A stretch of DNA of 64,000 nt from Entamoeba invadens IP1 (GCF_000330505.1 NW_004191777.1:549675-613674), one strand, 5' to 3'. Counted from the stretch's first letter, positions 39,477 to 51,455 are shown. Made by a program: numbers and translations. The notes: generated by a model from the letters alone, not told the origin.

Positions 39477-39875
39477 CCACCAATGTATTCTCGACTTTCG
39501 AGTTTCAATTGTAAAACTAAAAATATAATAAAAGTACTAACATGTATCTAGTAAAATTAATTATTTGTAGAACTATGTTTATCTTATTAGATTTACTTGT
39601 TATTGTATTAATAAAACAATGTAATTGATATTATACTTTTTTTTGAAGGAAACCAAAATGAATTGATTAATTAATAAACAAAACAATGATAAAAGGTATA
39701 ATAATTAATAGTAAAATACAAACAATAATTGATTGCCCTCTATTGTATTAATAAGAGCGCAAATTACACAATATAATCTGATTTTATTCCCTTTAAATTT
39801 CTTAGTATAATAAAAAAAATACTAAAAACAATAGTAAATAAACTATACAAATAGTATATGTTAGTATAAGTGGAG
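39477..39875. other. Intergenic, 400 bp
   Basis: AT-rich, upstream of the tail-anchored gene. No gene is seen. Confidence 0.5.
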
Positions 39876-40370
39876 TCACATATTCTCTCTAAGTAAAGCC
39901 TCTGCAAGGTCATTTGTGTTATATATTTTGCATTGAAATGAATCGACGACTTTTTGGACGTGTTCATCAAAGCGGACTATCTTAGGAAGCTTCAGCTCGA
40001 CTTCTTTACTACTTTCATTATTACCATCCATAGGACTTGTGTCCGTCTCGACTTCTATTACATTTGGTTGTGGTTCATAATTAGCTTGCTGTTTATCTGT
40101 AAAGTCGTCTTTCTCTTCGAGCAACTCTTCCCAGTCATTTTCTGTGTAATTCTTGTCGTTTTGCATATCACAGAATTGCATAGCGCTTTCTGCAGGGCTT
40201 TGACTCTTTGTTTCAACCCTTTTCCGTAAGAATCCGTCTCTAAAGAAAGAGTCAACCATCTCGGAGATCTCTTCGAAGTTGTTAGAACCAAGGTTGTTAA
40301 TATGTTCGTGCATACATAACAGCCGTTTGTATGTCATGTTGCGACAGAGTGCGGTTTGACATTTAGTCAT
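39876..40370 (-). CDS. Unrecognised acidic protein, 164 aa
   Basis: The frame is open further upstream but the only in-frame ATG is at 40370, and the eL40 gene ends only 98 bp upstream on the same strand. The N-terminus has a Cys-rich patch (MTKCQTALCRNMTYKRLLC), the middle is acidic (WEELLEEKDDF) and the C-terminus reads LPKIVRFDEHVQKVVDSF. VRFDE-type motifs can dock PP1 (RVxF), but this is only a suggestion. Confidence 0.6.
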   Translation of the reverse strand: MTKCQTALCRNMTYKRLLCMHEHINNLGSNNFEEISEMVDSFFRDGFLRKRVETKSQSPAESAMQFCDMQNDKNYTENDWEELLEEKDDFTDKQQANYEPQPNVIEVETDTSPMDGNNESSKEVELKLPKIVRFDEHVQKVVDSFQCKIYNTNDLAEALLRENM

Positions 40371-40468
40371 CGGTATCTCATTTTTCAGTTGCAAGGCATT
40401 TCCCTTAAAAAAAATTACTATTAACGAATTCAAAAATTAAAAAAAGCACTCTCCTTATACGCAATGCC

Positions 40469-40639
40469 TTACTTCTTTGGCTGCAATTTCTTCTTGATTC
40501 TCAAATCAGCAGCGTGTCCGCATTTTTTCTTTCTGCAAGTTGTTGCTCTGAGCGGGAGTCTCGCATAGCATCTTCTGCAAATCATTTTGTCGCAATTGTA
40601 CTTCTTTGCAATCGCCTCAAGAGCTGGCTCAATTCCCAT
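40469..40639 (-). CDS. RPL40: Ribosomal protein eL40 without ubiquitin fusion
   Basis: A 56-aa protein, shorter than usual ORF-finding limits. [20 protein letters not shown] continues into [27 protein letters not shown] and a Lys-rich end. The four zinc-binding Cys (two CxxC-like pairs: CRRC and TCRKKKC) and the IEPAL start of eL40 are all present. In most eukaryotes eL40 is made as a C-terminal fusion to ubiquitin; here a Met replaces the ubiquitin moiety and the codons upstream do not resemble ubiquitin. It is a large-subunit protein near the GTPase centre. Confidence 0.93.
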   Translation of the reverse strand: MGIEPALEAIAKKYNCDKMICRRCYARLPLRATTCRKKKCGHAADLRIKKKLQPKK

Positions 40640-41161
40640 TTTACGAGTGCACTTCTCAGTTCCAGGGTTTTCTTCTTTTCAGTTTACTTAGCTCTCTATT
40701 AGTTCTTTGTATTAGTATGTATTTACTATTTATTATAATTATTATTTTTTTTATTTCTAATATGTTTTTTATAGTAAATTAATTTAAGTATCTAATTATT
40801 TGTCCCAAAAATTTAATGATCAACAATTCATTTAATTTATCAAATGTTTAAAATTGGGGCAAATAATAGCTTTGGTGTATTACATTCTCGTGTTTGTGTA
40901 AAACATTTAAATACATCAAAAATCTCAATATATTACGAAATTGTGTTGATCTGCTTTGAAATATATTTTGTGTCACTTTAATAATTATAGTAATATATAA
41001 CTATAATACCTAAGTCCAACATTTGTAGTTTATTTGTCGTATTTTGTTATAATTATTACTATCCCTTTGTAACCCAAGTTTGATATTATATTTAATTGAA
41101 TTTATAGAATTTGTCTTTGATAATAGTGTGCAACAAACAATTATCAAAAAGTCAAATATGA
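40640..41161. other. Intergenic, 520 bp
   Basis: AT-rich. The eL40 promoter is on the left side. No gene is seen. Confidence 0.5.
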
Positions 41162-42080
41162 TCAAATATCGATTGGGCACGAGTAACTGACAATTTCAAC
41201 TTTCTGTTGCTTTCCTTTAAGAATGATTGTAGGTACCAATTTTTCGGCCGTGTTTACACAATCAAATGAATATTTCTCGTTGTTGTTGACGCAATACGTG
41301 AGCACGTTATTAATTGAATTTAAACTAATAGTAACCGAGTCACCAACCTCCACCTCCAATTTACTATTCAAACTCTCATATTTACCAAGAAAATCAACAT
41401 GTACTTCACCTTTCGTATTCATAAAATATCCATCACGTCCTATCACTGGAGCTGTTGCAATACCACGACAATATCCAAACGACAAAAGAAGGTCATCCAA
41501 GAACTTTCCCTTATTTAGTACTTTCAAAGTGAATTCGCATATATTTGTATCTTCACCAAGACACACCCAAGCGATTCCATCCGACATCGACTCAACAACA
41601 TTGTCAGTCACTTTGTAGTTCCCACCAGTCACTTTGACGTTTTCTAAAGTGTCAAAAGTGTTTTTAAAACAGTCCAATACATGCCAATTGACTTTGTAAA
41701 AGTCGAGTTCTTGTGCAACTTTAACTTTGTCGGAATCTTCAACTTTGAATGACTTGTTGCCAAGGAAGTCGCAGACGTAATGGAAGAGCTCTCCACTTCT
41801 AAATATATAGATTTTGTTATCTTCCATAAACTCTTCACATATCTCAAGAAGGAGAGGAGAACTTGGGACAAGCCGAGAGTTAATTGTAGTTGCCATATCC
41901 TCAAACACAATCGTAATTTCCTCAGTACTTTCCGATAGCTCTTTCGCACTTATCATGTCTTTCTCGATCTTTTTCTTCAACTCGGAATACTGCAAATTCT
42001 CCTCTTCGTCTTTGAGTCTTGTGTTGACCTCTTCGATCTCTTTCAAACACGTCTTTCCTTTTTCTCGAGGTCCTCCACTG
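41162..42080 (-). CDS. KCTD-type BTB and SPRY-like domain protein, 5' end in assembly gap
   Basis: The readable 305 residues run out of the gap as SGGPREKGKTCLKEIEEVNT and start with a coiled coil (LKDEEENLQYSELKKKIEKD). A segment then matches the second half of a K-channel-tetramerisation BTB fold: NKIYIFRSGELFHYVCDFLG and KVAQELDFYKV (KCTD: DRDG.LF.YIL.FLR...AEFY.I). The C-terminal 150 residues look like a SPRY/B30.2 beta sandwich (TDNVVESMSDGIAWVCLG, VGDSVTISLNSINNVLTYCV, LVPTIILKG). BTB-SPRY proteins often act as substrate adaptors for CUL3 ligases. The start codon lies in the gap. UPF1 ends at 42217 on the same strand, just beyond it. Confidence 0.65.
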
Positions 42081-42180
42081 NNNNNNNNNNNNNNNNNNNN
42101 NNNNNNNNNNNNNNNNNNNNNNNNNNNNNNNNNNNNNNNNNNNNNNNNNNNNNNNNNNNNNNNNNNNNNNNNNNNNNNNN
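42081..42180. other. Assembly gap (100 N)
   Basis: Exactly 100 N, likely of arbitrary length, between UPF1 and the BTB/SPRY gene. Confidence 1.
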
Positions 42181-42216
42181 ATAATTTAAATAATATAATT
42201 CTATCCTCAAAGTCTT

Positions 42217-45200
42217 TCACAATAAAGAATTTCTTTCACAACTTTTTCTTGCAAAGGGCGTCTCTGTTGTGTTTTTGACCATAGAGGCAAGCTCGTCCAA
42301 ATCTATATCGTCGCATTTGACATCTTTTGGTGGTAATTGACTCTTTACTTTAAACTTTGGTTTAACTACTTCTTGTGGAACAAAATCAATTTTTGGTATT
42401 TGTGCTTTATGTGGAATTTGTGGTATTTCGACAGTTATTTTTGCTTTAAGATTAACGCGTTTGTCTTCTTGTTTCTTCTCTTTCATTCGTTCCTTATGAG
42501 AATAAATAAATTGTTTTTTTGTGGAAAATTTTCCTTCTTCCGGTTTTAATAAAAGAGGTGTTATTTCATCATTTCCATTGAAATCATCTTCGTCACCGTT
42601 GTCGACTCGGTACGTTATTTGAAACGGGGAATTGTATATCGTTTCTTTACTTACACAGCTTGGTGTATATTGTACTAGTGTGTTGTTTTCATTTTTAAAG
42701 ATACAGTTATTCTTATTGAGATAATTAAACAACATCCCCCACACCCTATTATGCGCCAAAGTCTCAACGTTTCCGACTATGTACATCCCAAGCCGAGCTC
42801 GAGTCAAACTGACATTGAGTCTTCTATAATCGGACACAAACCCTATTCCAATTTCTTTGTTCGATCGAACAGTGGAAAAAATGATGTAATCCTTCTCGTT
42901 TCCTTGGAACCCATCTACACTGGCAACTTTAATTGTCGAAGAAATTGTAGACAACAAATCTCTTTGTGTTGTATATGGAGAAATTATACCAATTCTATCG
43001 TCGGCAACATTCTTTTCCTTAAGGCCTTGCACTAATTTGTTGACTATTTTCGACTCACTGACATTCCCAAAGCTTGACCCTGAATTCCCAATGTATTCAC
43101 TCCCATCGCAGTTAATGAACATCAATGGGGTTTTAACGTTTTTGAAAATAAAAGGTACGACATTTGGGTCACTTCTGTCCATCGCGGTGACTCCGTCAAT
43201 AAGCCTTGACGAATAAAACACTTTGTTTGAAAACGTTGATAAGAATGGGTGCATTCTATACTGTGTATTGAGTAAAGTCCTTGGAACCGACTCGGAAGCC
43301 AGAAGTCTTTCAAACATCGTCTTATCAAACCCAAGTGCCTTTGCCTTCGGTGAAGTGACACAAGGCTCCAGTTGTTGAATATCACCAATCAATATAGCTT
43401 TTCTTACGTTCATTACGCCAGCAAGAGTCTCTGGCTCGAGTGACTGAGCTGCTTCGTCAATAATAGAAGCCACAAAATGTTGGTTTAAAATTATCTTTCG
43501 TGTACATAATGTCAATGTAGAACACACGCAATCAACTTCTTTAAAAATGTTTTCCATATTCTGGTTGATGTATTGATTGATTTTGTCAATGTCCTCTTTA
43601 CTAATTGGTGTCGAAATCCTCTTTAACAAAGTGTATGCCCGATCGTTGTACTTTTTTACATAATCCTCAAACGAAAGCGGATAACGCAAGTTCTTTTGTT
43701 TTTCTCTGTAATTTAAATATTGTCGTTGTGTGTTTTCATACGTTTTTAATTCACTTGTTGTCAAATATGAATTATATTTCTTTAGCATTATACTTTGACA
43801 TTCAACTTCTTCTTCATTTGTAACGTATCCTCCACGTTTTTTAGCTTCAACTATATCTTCATCACATACTTGTTCAGATAATATTTCTTGTGCAGTGATG
43901 CGTCTGCGTTTCTCAATAATATAACCAGTCACTCCAGACTTTATGGAATAGTCCAACGCCCTTTTAAGTAATGAAGACTCTCGTAACTTGTCTGGAATTT
44001 CAGTCATTTTCTCATCACTGATTACACGAACAACAGAAAGTCCAGCGTCTATCAATTTAAGACATAACACATCAACTGCGTTGTTACTGGACCCCGTGAC
44101 AAGAATTGGGCTATCTAAATAACTTGTGAAAATGCGTTTATACAATTTTAAGTGTTGCACAATCGAGACTGCGACTGATGTTTTGCCGGTTCCGGGTGGA
44201 CCAATGATAAGGGATACACTGTTATTCAGTGCGTTTACAACAGCCAATTTTTGTGATTCATTCAGGGGGCATGGGTTCACGAGTTCGGGTGGGTTAACAT
44301 TAATCAAATTGAATTTGGCATTAAAACACGACAATTTTTTTTCGTTAATTTCACCACTTGGGGAATACTCATCATTAGTTTTATATCTCGAAGTTTGGAC
44401 GTCTTTCCCTAAGATTGTAGCGTAATATTCGTCTTCTTCTCTTTCCTCAAAGCATTTCAAAGACCTTGTGAATGGGCTTCCTTTTGAGTTGAGTAAAAAG
44501 AACCCACGAACAAGTTTTGTTCTTTGAATGATGTCTTTCACGGTTTGTATTGTTTGTTCACTTATTATATTAGTTTGTTCTTCTTCTTGTATTTGTATTT
44601 CATCATCTTGTTTTGGAAAAATAATGTTTTTAAAACGGAGTACAATTGTTTTTGAAGAAATGTTAATAACATTGCACATAAATGCTCCTTTAGTCTCTTT
44701 GTATAACGAGGAGCGTTGGATGTTATATAAGTTGTATTCATTTAATAAACCTTTATTACCACCACATGTTAAGATACAAGTGTCTCCATTAACTAACCCA
44801 CCAATCGCCTTTTTCTGGATTAAATGGATATTCAATAAATTTTGCATTACCTCAAAAGTAACGATGCCTTCTTTAGTGTAATACATACACTCTTCAAGTT
44901 CATTAGGTTTGTCATATTCAAAGCCAGAAACTTTTTGATATATTTCACAGTATTCAGATATATCATTATACTGATCTTTAATCAGAACTTCATCGTCAGA
45001 TGTATCGATTTGGTTTTCGATTACATTGATACAGTCTTTTGAAATAATTCTGAATGAGTCGCCAACATCTAAGTTGTTTGTTGTGAATGAACCTTCTTGA
45101 ACAACACAATTTGAGTAAATGGTTTGTGTGACTTCATTTTCTTGTTCTAAGCAGTGTTGACATATAAATGCGTTCTCACCGGTTCGATATCGCAAGTTGA

Positions 45201-45402
45201 ATACGTTTGTTTCTTCGTTGCATTTCTTACATATGAGCTTCTTACCACCAACAGAAACTGAAAAGTGTTGTTTCATTTTCAAATGTGTTAGAATTTGACA
45301 GTCGCTCATGTTACTCACTTTTCCATTGCAGAAGTGTCTGCCGCACTCACACGTGACTAGGCCATCCGTCTCATGACAATATTCACAACAAGGGAGTGAC
45401 AT
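42217..45402 (-). CDS. UPF1: UPF1/RENT1 RNA helicase of nonsense-mediated decay
   Basis: A 1061-aa protein. The N-terminal Cys/His domain starts at once (CCEYCHETDGLVTCECGRHF, KKLICKKCNEETNVF, FICQHCLEQ), corresponding to the UPF2-binding module. The SF1 helicase core has Q-motif and Walker A LIIGPPGTGKTS (about residue 400), DEAAQSLEPE (about 650), GDIQQLEPCV, LLNTQYRMHPFLSTF, ISPYTTQRDLL, SVDGFQGNEKDYIIFSTVRS and YRRLNVSLTRARLGMYIVG. The order and wording match UPF1 rather than SMUBP2 or senataxin. It acts in the cytoplasm to unwind mRNPs and trigger decay of transcripts with premature stops. The C-terminal tail is Lys-rich, without the SQ-rich tail of animals. It is an intronless gene of 3.2 kb. 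Confidence 0.92.
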   Translation of the reverse strand: MSLPCCEYCHETDGLVTCECGRHFCNGKVSNMSDCQILTHLKMKQHFSVSVGGKKLICKKCNEETNVFNLRYRTGENAFICQHCLEQENEVTQTIYSNCVVQEGSFTTNNLDVGDSFRIISKDCINVIENQIDTSDDEVLIKDQYNDISEYCEIYQKVSGFEYDKPNELEECMYYTKEGIVTFEVMQNLLNIHLIQKKAIGGLVNGDTCILTCGGNKGLLNEYNLYNIQRSSLYKETKGAFMCNVINISSKTIVLRFKNIIFPKQDDEIQIQEEEQTNIISEQTIQTVKDIIQRTKLVRGFFLLNSKGSPFTRSLKCFEEREEDEYYATILGKDVQTSRYKTNDEYSPSGEINEKKLSCFNAKFNLINVNPPELVNPCPLNESQKLAVVNALNNSVSLIIGPPGTGKTSVAVSIVQHLKLYKRIFTSYLDSPILVTGSSNNAVDVLCLKLIDAGLSVVRVISDEKMTEIPDKLRESSLLKRALDYSIKSGVTGYIIEKRRRITAQEILSEQVCDEDIVEAKKRGGYVTNEEEVECQSIMLKKYNSYLTTSELKTYENTQRQYLNYREKQKNLRYPLSFEDYVKKYNDRAYTLLKRISTPISKEDIDKINQYINQNMENIFKEVDCVCSTLTLCTRKIILNQHFVASIIDEAAQSLEPETLAGVMNVRKAILIGDIQQLEPCVTSPKAKALGFDKTMFERLLASESVPRTLLNTQYRMHPFLSTFSNKVFYSSRLIDGVTAMDRSDPNVVPFIFKNVKTPLMFINCDGSEYIGNSGSSFGNVSESKIVNKLVQGLKEKNVADDRIGIISPYTTQRDLLSTISSTIKVASVDGFQGNEKDYIIFSTVRSNKEIGIGFVSDYRRLNVSLTRARLGMYIVGNVETLAHNRVWGMLFNYLNKNNCIFKNENNTLVQYTPSCVSKETIYNSPFQITYRVDNGDEDDFNGNDEITPLLLKPEEGKFSTKKQFIYSHKERMKEKKQEDKRVNLKAKITVEIPQIPHKAQIPKIDFVPQEVVKPKFKVKSQLPPKDVKCDDIDLDELASMVKNTTETPFARKSCERNSLL

Positions 45403-46719
45403 CTACTATATTATTATTATTCATTCTCTTTTATATGGAAAAAATATGCTTCATTTCCCACTTTGAGGCAAAAAAAATCTTTAACTCAAAATTTGAATAA
45501 CTATATTATATTAGTTACTTAATTATATTTAATAAATTCTAAAAATGTATTAGTGTTGTTCTTATAATATTATAAATAAATAATACTGCTTTTTTTATTT
45601 AAAATAACATTTATTTAAATTAAATGTTATTGTATTGTTTTCGAAAAATTACAAAACAAATTTGTTCAGTTTTTTTTCATATACAGTGAATAATATAATA
45701 TAATATAATATTGTTTATATTATAATGTAAAACAATATTATAAACTTTAACCAATAAACTTCGTGTATCATTACTTTGGTAAATTCCGACTATTTTATCT
45801 CGGTGATTGGTACAGTATAAAGAATATGACGCATATTTTATGTCATCTTCACTGTTATCATGCTTTTGACTTCAATTTTTGGTTCAACAAAGTTTGAGGT
45901 TTTAAAAGCTTTTTTAAATAACGTGGAATGAAAAACTTGTTTACTCAAACATACAAAATAAAGTCAACTTCTCGATTAACAACGCTTAAAATGTCTAATT
46001 ATTTGTATTCAGTTCCTAGACCCATTTAATCATTATTATGAATATTATGATTACAAATTGAATCAATATTCGACGTTGTATAACAAATAGTAAATTACCA
46101 ATGGAAAAAATTATCAATTAAAAAAGACTTTTCAAATTGAAAAAAATGTAACTTCTTTAATTAAAACAATACAATTTCGGCAAAAGATATTTAATAATCC
46201 ACACGACAATAACTCTCTTTTGATTAACACCATCAATTGGAAGTTGTAAACCACAAAAAATGTGAATTGATTTCTATACTTTAACGATTTTGTTTTCAAA
46301 CGACAATTTTTTTTAGAAAAAGACGCAGCTGTCCTTGACAATCATAATAATAACAACGAAAAAGGTCAAAACATTGACAAATGAAATATCATTTGTTCAA
46401 CTTTTCTTTAAAATCCCGTTCTTTTAATAATCATCCAACTCAATATAGGTTGTATCACAGCAAAAGTGTATTTAAAACCAGAAATAGAAAATACAGTTTA
46501 TTTGTTCATGTTTTCGTTTTTTATAAATTTGCCGAATTCTATGGATTCAAGAGTTCACAGACTCTGTACGTTTTATCTTAATAAAATAGATTATTAAATT
46601 AAACACATTTAAGCAAATTGAAATAAAAAATGTAATTTACACAGTAAAGTAAATATTGAAAAATACAGATGTAATAAAAATACGATATCTTTAAGCTTGA
46701 ACTGAAATGCAACATTATA
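45403..46719. other. AT-rich intergenic region, 1.3 kb
   Basis: No gene recognised on either strand; the short frames here (e.g. 46132-46341, 46381-46581) lack coding composition. A perfect inverted repeat of 13 bp (arms 45704-45716 and 45730-45742) is present. Confidence 0.55.
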
Positions 46720-47076
46720 ATGATGAAGCACGTTTCTGCATTCCGCCCAGTCAACCCACTAAGTTACACACAAATAGACTCGGAGAGCATGTTTTTAATG
46801 AAACACTGCCCTATGAAAGTCGGAGAACGGAGTCGTAGATACAAACAAGTTGAACTTGAGCGCCAAATAGAAAGTTTAATACTCGAAAGAGAGATTCTCG
46901 ACACCAAACTACAAATGGCCACGTCAACTCTTGAAGCAAACTCTTATGCAAAGAAAATGAAAGAGTTGGAGTTAAGCATATTGAATAAAAAGAAACATTT
47001 AACACGACTTCAAAAGAATATTAAAGCTTCAATAGAACGTAAAGAATGTATAGCAGAGCGGGAAAAACCGATTTAG
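46720..47076 (+). CDS. Small coiled-coil protein, 118 aa
   Basis: Clear coding composition in an AT-rich neighbourhood. Residues 30-115 form a continuous amphipathic coiled coil (RRYKQVELERQIESLILERE, AKKMKELELSILNKKKHLTR), preceded by a polar head (AFRPVNPLSYTQIDSESMF). No family recognised. It may be cytoskeletal or centrosomal, which is only a guess from the coil. Confidence 0.6.
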   Translation: MMKHVSAFRPVNPLSYTQIDSESMFLMKHCPMKVGERSRRYKQVELERQIESLILEREILDTKLQMATSTLEANSYAKKMKELELSILNKKKHLTRLQKNIKASIERKECIAEREKPI

Positions 47077-48423
47077 TACAAAAAGTGAAGAAAAGGGAGT
47101 GACTATGTTAAAATACAATGAATTATTTTGTGTCTTCTTTCGGTCTTTTACGAATTATTATTATTAAAATTTAATATTATAATAATAAAGTTGTATTCTC
47201 TTTGATCAGAGTTGTCTTAAAAAGACAAAAATAAATATTTTTCTAACGTTGGTGCATACTAATAATATAATAGGAAAAATATTCTTTAACAACTCGACAA
47301 TATACAAACACTTATAAAAAGAAGTTCATTGTTCAATTCCTCAAAATCAAAAATGAATGAAATTGTTTTTTTTGTTGGATTAAACACGTTATTTACTTAA
47401 ATTGTGAAAAACATGTTTAATCCAAAACAAAAATAAGGAACTTTATCATTGTTTATGACACATAATTATTTATAATAACATCATATTTTGTTTTTTAAAT
47501 AATTATCATTTTTTTAATTGTACATTTTATTCTTTTGAATAAAATGAATGATGGAAATACATATTGACAAAATAGTCTGTTGTTATTTCTACTATAATGA
47601 CGAAAAAAAATATAAATAGTAAATCATAGATTAAAATATTTCTTTTTTTGTGTTGTCCCCAAATTAGATTACAAAATAGAATTTGTTGGTAATTTTTTCA
47701 ATTTGTACAATGGGTTATGAGATATAGTTGTAATAACATTTAAATTGTTTACTTTTACTATATTATATTACTAAATTTTTAGTATTGTAGAATAACTATA
47801 ACGTGATAGAGCAAGATAATTATAATTTTAAAAAAAGTTGGGGATTCAACAAGACAAAACTGTTGTCTTGTTGAATTTATTAGGGATCATCATAAACAAT
47901 CAATAAGATCGAACTTGTATTATATGTGATAAATATGTTGAATGGAATAATAAACTATATTTTATAAATAATTCTTATAATGACAGGTTGATGTTTTTAA
48001 CTCGATAAGATAATGGTAATTACTTCATTTATTATTCATTTTGTTTAACTTCTTTTTTTCCTGTAAATTTGTTCATTTTTAATTAATTTAACAAATAGTT
48101 TTTAAAATGAATTGATAAATGTTGAGTTGAAAAACAGTCCAATCACAATGCAAAAAACCATTTTGAAAATCATTTAAACAAAATTATTAAATTATAGTTA
48201 TTTTTATAATAATATAGAGTTTGTTATTTTACATGTCGTATTTACTAATACAATCATTAAATTTTAAATAATAAGCGAAATGAAATGAAAACATTTTATA
48301 TAATAAAATAATGATAAAAGAATTATAAAAAAAATGAACAAAAGAGGCAAAAAAAAAGACCAATAGTGTAAGGCCAGAACTTCAAAATACATCGATTTTT
48401 GCAAATATTAAAAACCGACAAGT
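47077..48423. other. Hairpin-rich intergenic region, 1.35 kb
   Basis: No protein-coding frame. Three perfect inverted repeats occur within 500 bp: arms 47375-47386/47414-47425 (12 bp, 27-nt loop), 47524-47532/47537-47545 (9 bp, 4-nt loop) and 47844-47857/47863-47876 (14 bp, 5-nt loop). Confidence 0.6.
47844..47876. repeat. Perfect 14-bp hairpin, 5-nt loop
   Basis: Arms ATTCAACAAGACAA and TTGTCTTGTTGAAT flank the loop AACTG. Four G:C pairs make it more stable and less likely by chance than other local AT palindromes. Confidence 0.8.
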
Positions 48424-50343
48424 ATGTCCACAACCGACACAAAAGAATCGATGGCGCTCTCCCCCACTTTTCCTCCTGAATTTTTGTTACAAACGTATTT
48501 CATTCGAATAACATCTACTGAATCCGACCCTCTCCAAATCAACACGGACTACACTTTACGACCAAAAGACGAGACTTCTATAGCAAATCTGATGTACTTC
48601 ATATACCCAGATAAGCCTAAAGTCACATCAAAAAGTCAAATACTTAACACGCCACCATCAATTTACTCTTTTGTTTCAACAACTGAAAATGGGAAGAGGT
48701 ACTACTACTTTGTACAACGCTGGGTTGAAGAGGAAATCCCACACATCATAATATTAGTGACTGGAAGGTACTCCACACTTTATCTACGATTTCTTCCAAA
48801 ACTTCAGAATGTATATGCGAATGGAGGCATCAAGGCGTTCAAAGAAATGGTGAATGCGTTGATAGACTACCCATTTCCAAGTTCTAAAGAGAATTTGACA
48901 TTGAGTGATGGTACTGTTCTTTTTCATCAAACAGACATCCCCGTGTTGCCCACCCTTTTCCGATTTGGGGTATCGACTTTTGTGGAGTTAGTTGGGAGAA
49001 TTTTACTTGAAGAAACAACTATGTTTTATGTGAATGGTGTAGGTGAGGCGATGCCTGTCATCCAAGCTCTTTTTCGTGTATTAAGTCCATTTGAGTGGCA
49101 TGGCGTCCTAATTCCCATCCTCCCAGTCGACGAGTCTTTTGCTGGATTTGCTGGGTGTCCCACGCCGATGTTATTTGGTGTGACACCTGGTGGATTAAAA
49201 GCCATTAAAAGTTTGTATGGCGACAGTCTTGATATTAATGTCATTGACTTAGACAACGGCAAATTTACAAAGAAAAGAAAGGGCCTCAATCTCTTTGCTT
49301 TTAAAGAGACTGGGAGGCTGATAAATCAGCTCCAGAATATAGTGGAACATGACATGGAGAATGCAGATGACTTGATATGCAACTGCTTTAGTCAACTTTT
49401 TTTGGATCTCTTTGGAACGTATTTTGCGTATTACGAGAAGGACAACGGGGTGTGCAATTTCAATCAAGAGAAGTTCATTAAGGGGAGTCCCGTCCACATG
49501 CAGATCTTCTTGACTGCTTTTGGACAGAGTCAGATGTTTGAGCGCTTCATCGACCATCGCAAAAATTACTTCTTGAAGACGCCGGATTTCAGGCGAAAAA
49601 TATTTGTCGACTGCCCACTTTTTAAGTCGAAGGAAAAACCGGCGTTTGTGAAATTGAGGGATATTGCCAGAGAGTGGAAAACGTGTGCGGCGTGTCGGAA
49701 GAAAATAGAGATGGAGCATGCTGTAGTGACATATGGAAAGAATTTGGTGTTTCATACGGAGTGTTTGCGATGTAAGTCGTGCGACTCCTTTATAATTGGG
49801 AAACACAGTTTTGATCGTCGGTGTGATGATTGTGAAATGGAAGATATCGACGAAATTGCAAATCAGTACGACAACGACGAGAGGTGGAAACAAGCAGATG
49901 CGACGGCTCAAATGAAGAAAATGGAAGACAGTGCAGAGGAAACTTCGATGCGAAGGATCATGAAAACACTTGCGTTTTACACTGGAATACATGAAGATGT
50001 CGAACCAGAGCATAACAATACAGTTGTTGAAGATATGCGAGAGACGTCCTTGTTTTTCAGTGGGACAGTTTGTTATTAAAAACATTTTGCAATAATTGAG
50101 GAATACAAGAATGACGCAAAGACTGGATCGGTGTTTGTCGAATCAAGAACTTCGAAAATAGGAACTTTTAAGGCTGTTTTAAACCCACTGGACTCGCGAA
50201 AAACTATTATTAATCATGGTGGGTTGAGTGGGTTGTGCATGACAAAATCACTCCCCGAACATTCATCGGGACAGGCCTTACATGTTGCACCTTCAAAAAA
50301 ACTCCCGCCGACGCCTTTGGCTAAGCAAACGGAATGTCAATAA
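48424..50343 (+). CDS. Tripartite DENN domain protein with LIM domain (probable short intron near 3' end)
   Basis: The first exon (48424-50067) encodes uDENN (LLQTYFIRITSTES), a central cDENN (RFGVSTFVELVGRILLEETT, LSPFEWHGVLIPILP, CPTPMLFGV) and dDENN (LLDLFGTYFAYY-like region around FLDLFGTYFAYYEKDNG, SQMFERFIDHRK). A LIM domain follows with perfect spacing: CAACRKKIEMEH, FHTECLRCKSC, CDDC. DENN proteins are exchange factors for Rab GTPases. Reading straight on, the frame stops at 50079. GTTTGTTATT at 50068 is a consensus 5' splice site, and the frame after 50100 (or 50110 or 50122) stays open to 50343 in the right phase, adding about 75 residues with a Pro-rich KKLPPTPLAKQ end. The 33-54 nt intron is predicted, not proven. 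Confidence 0.82.

Positions 50344-51455
<1,112 letters not shown>

Noticed and set aside
49249..50085. 278-codon minus-strand frame
   Set aside because: Antisense to the DENN-LIM gene, where the plus strand carries clear DENN and LIM motifs.
50131..50343. Separate small gene after the DENN-LIM gene
   Set aside because: No ATG at a suitable place; the frame is better explained as the last exon of the DENN-LIM gene.
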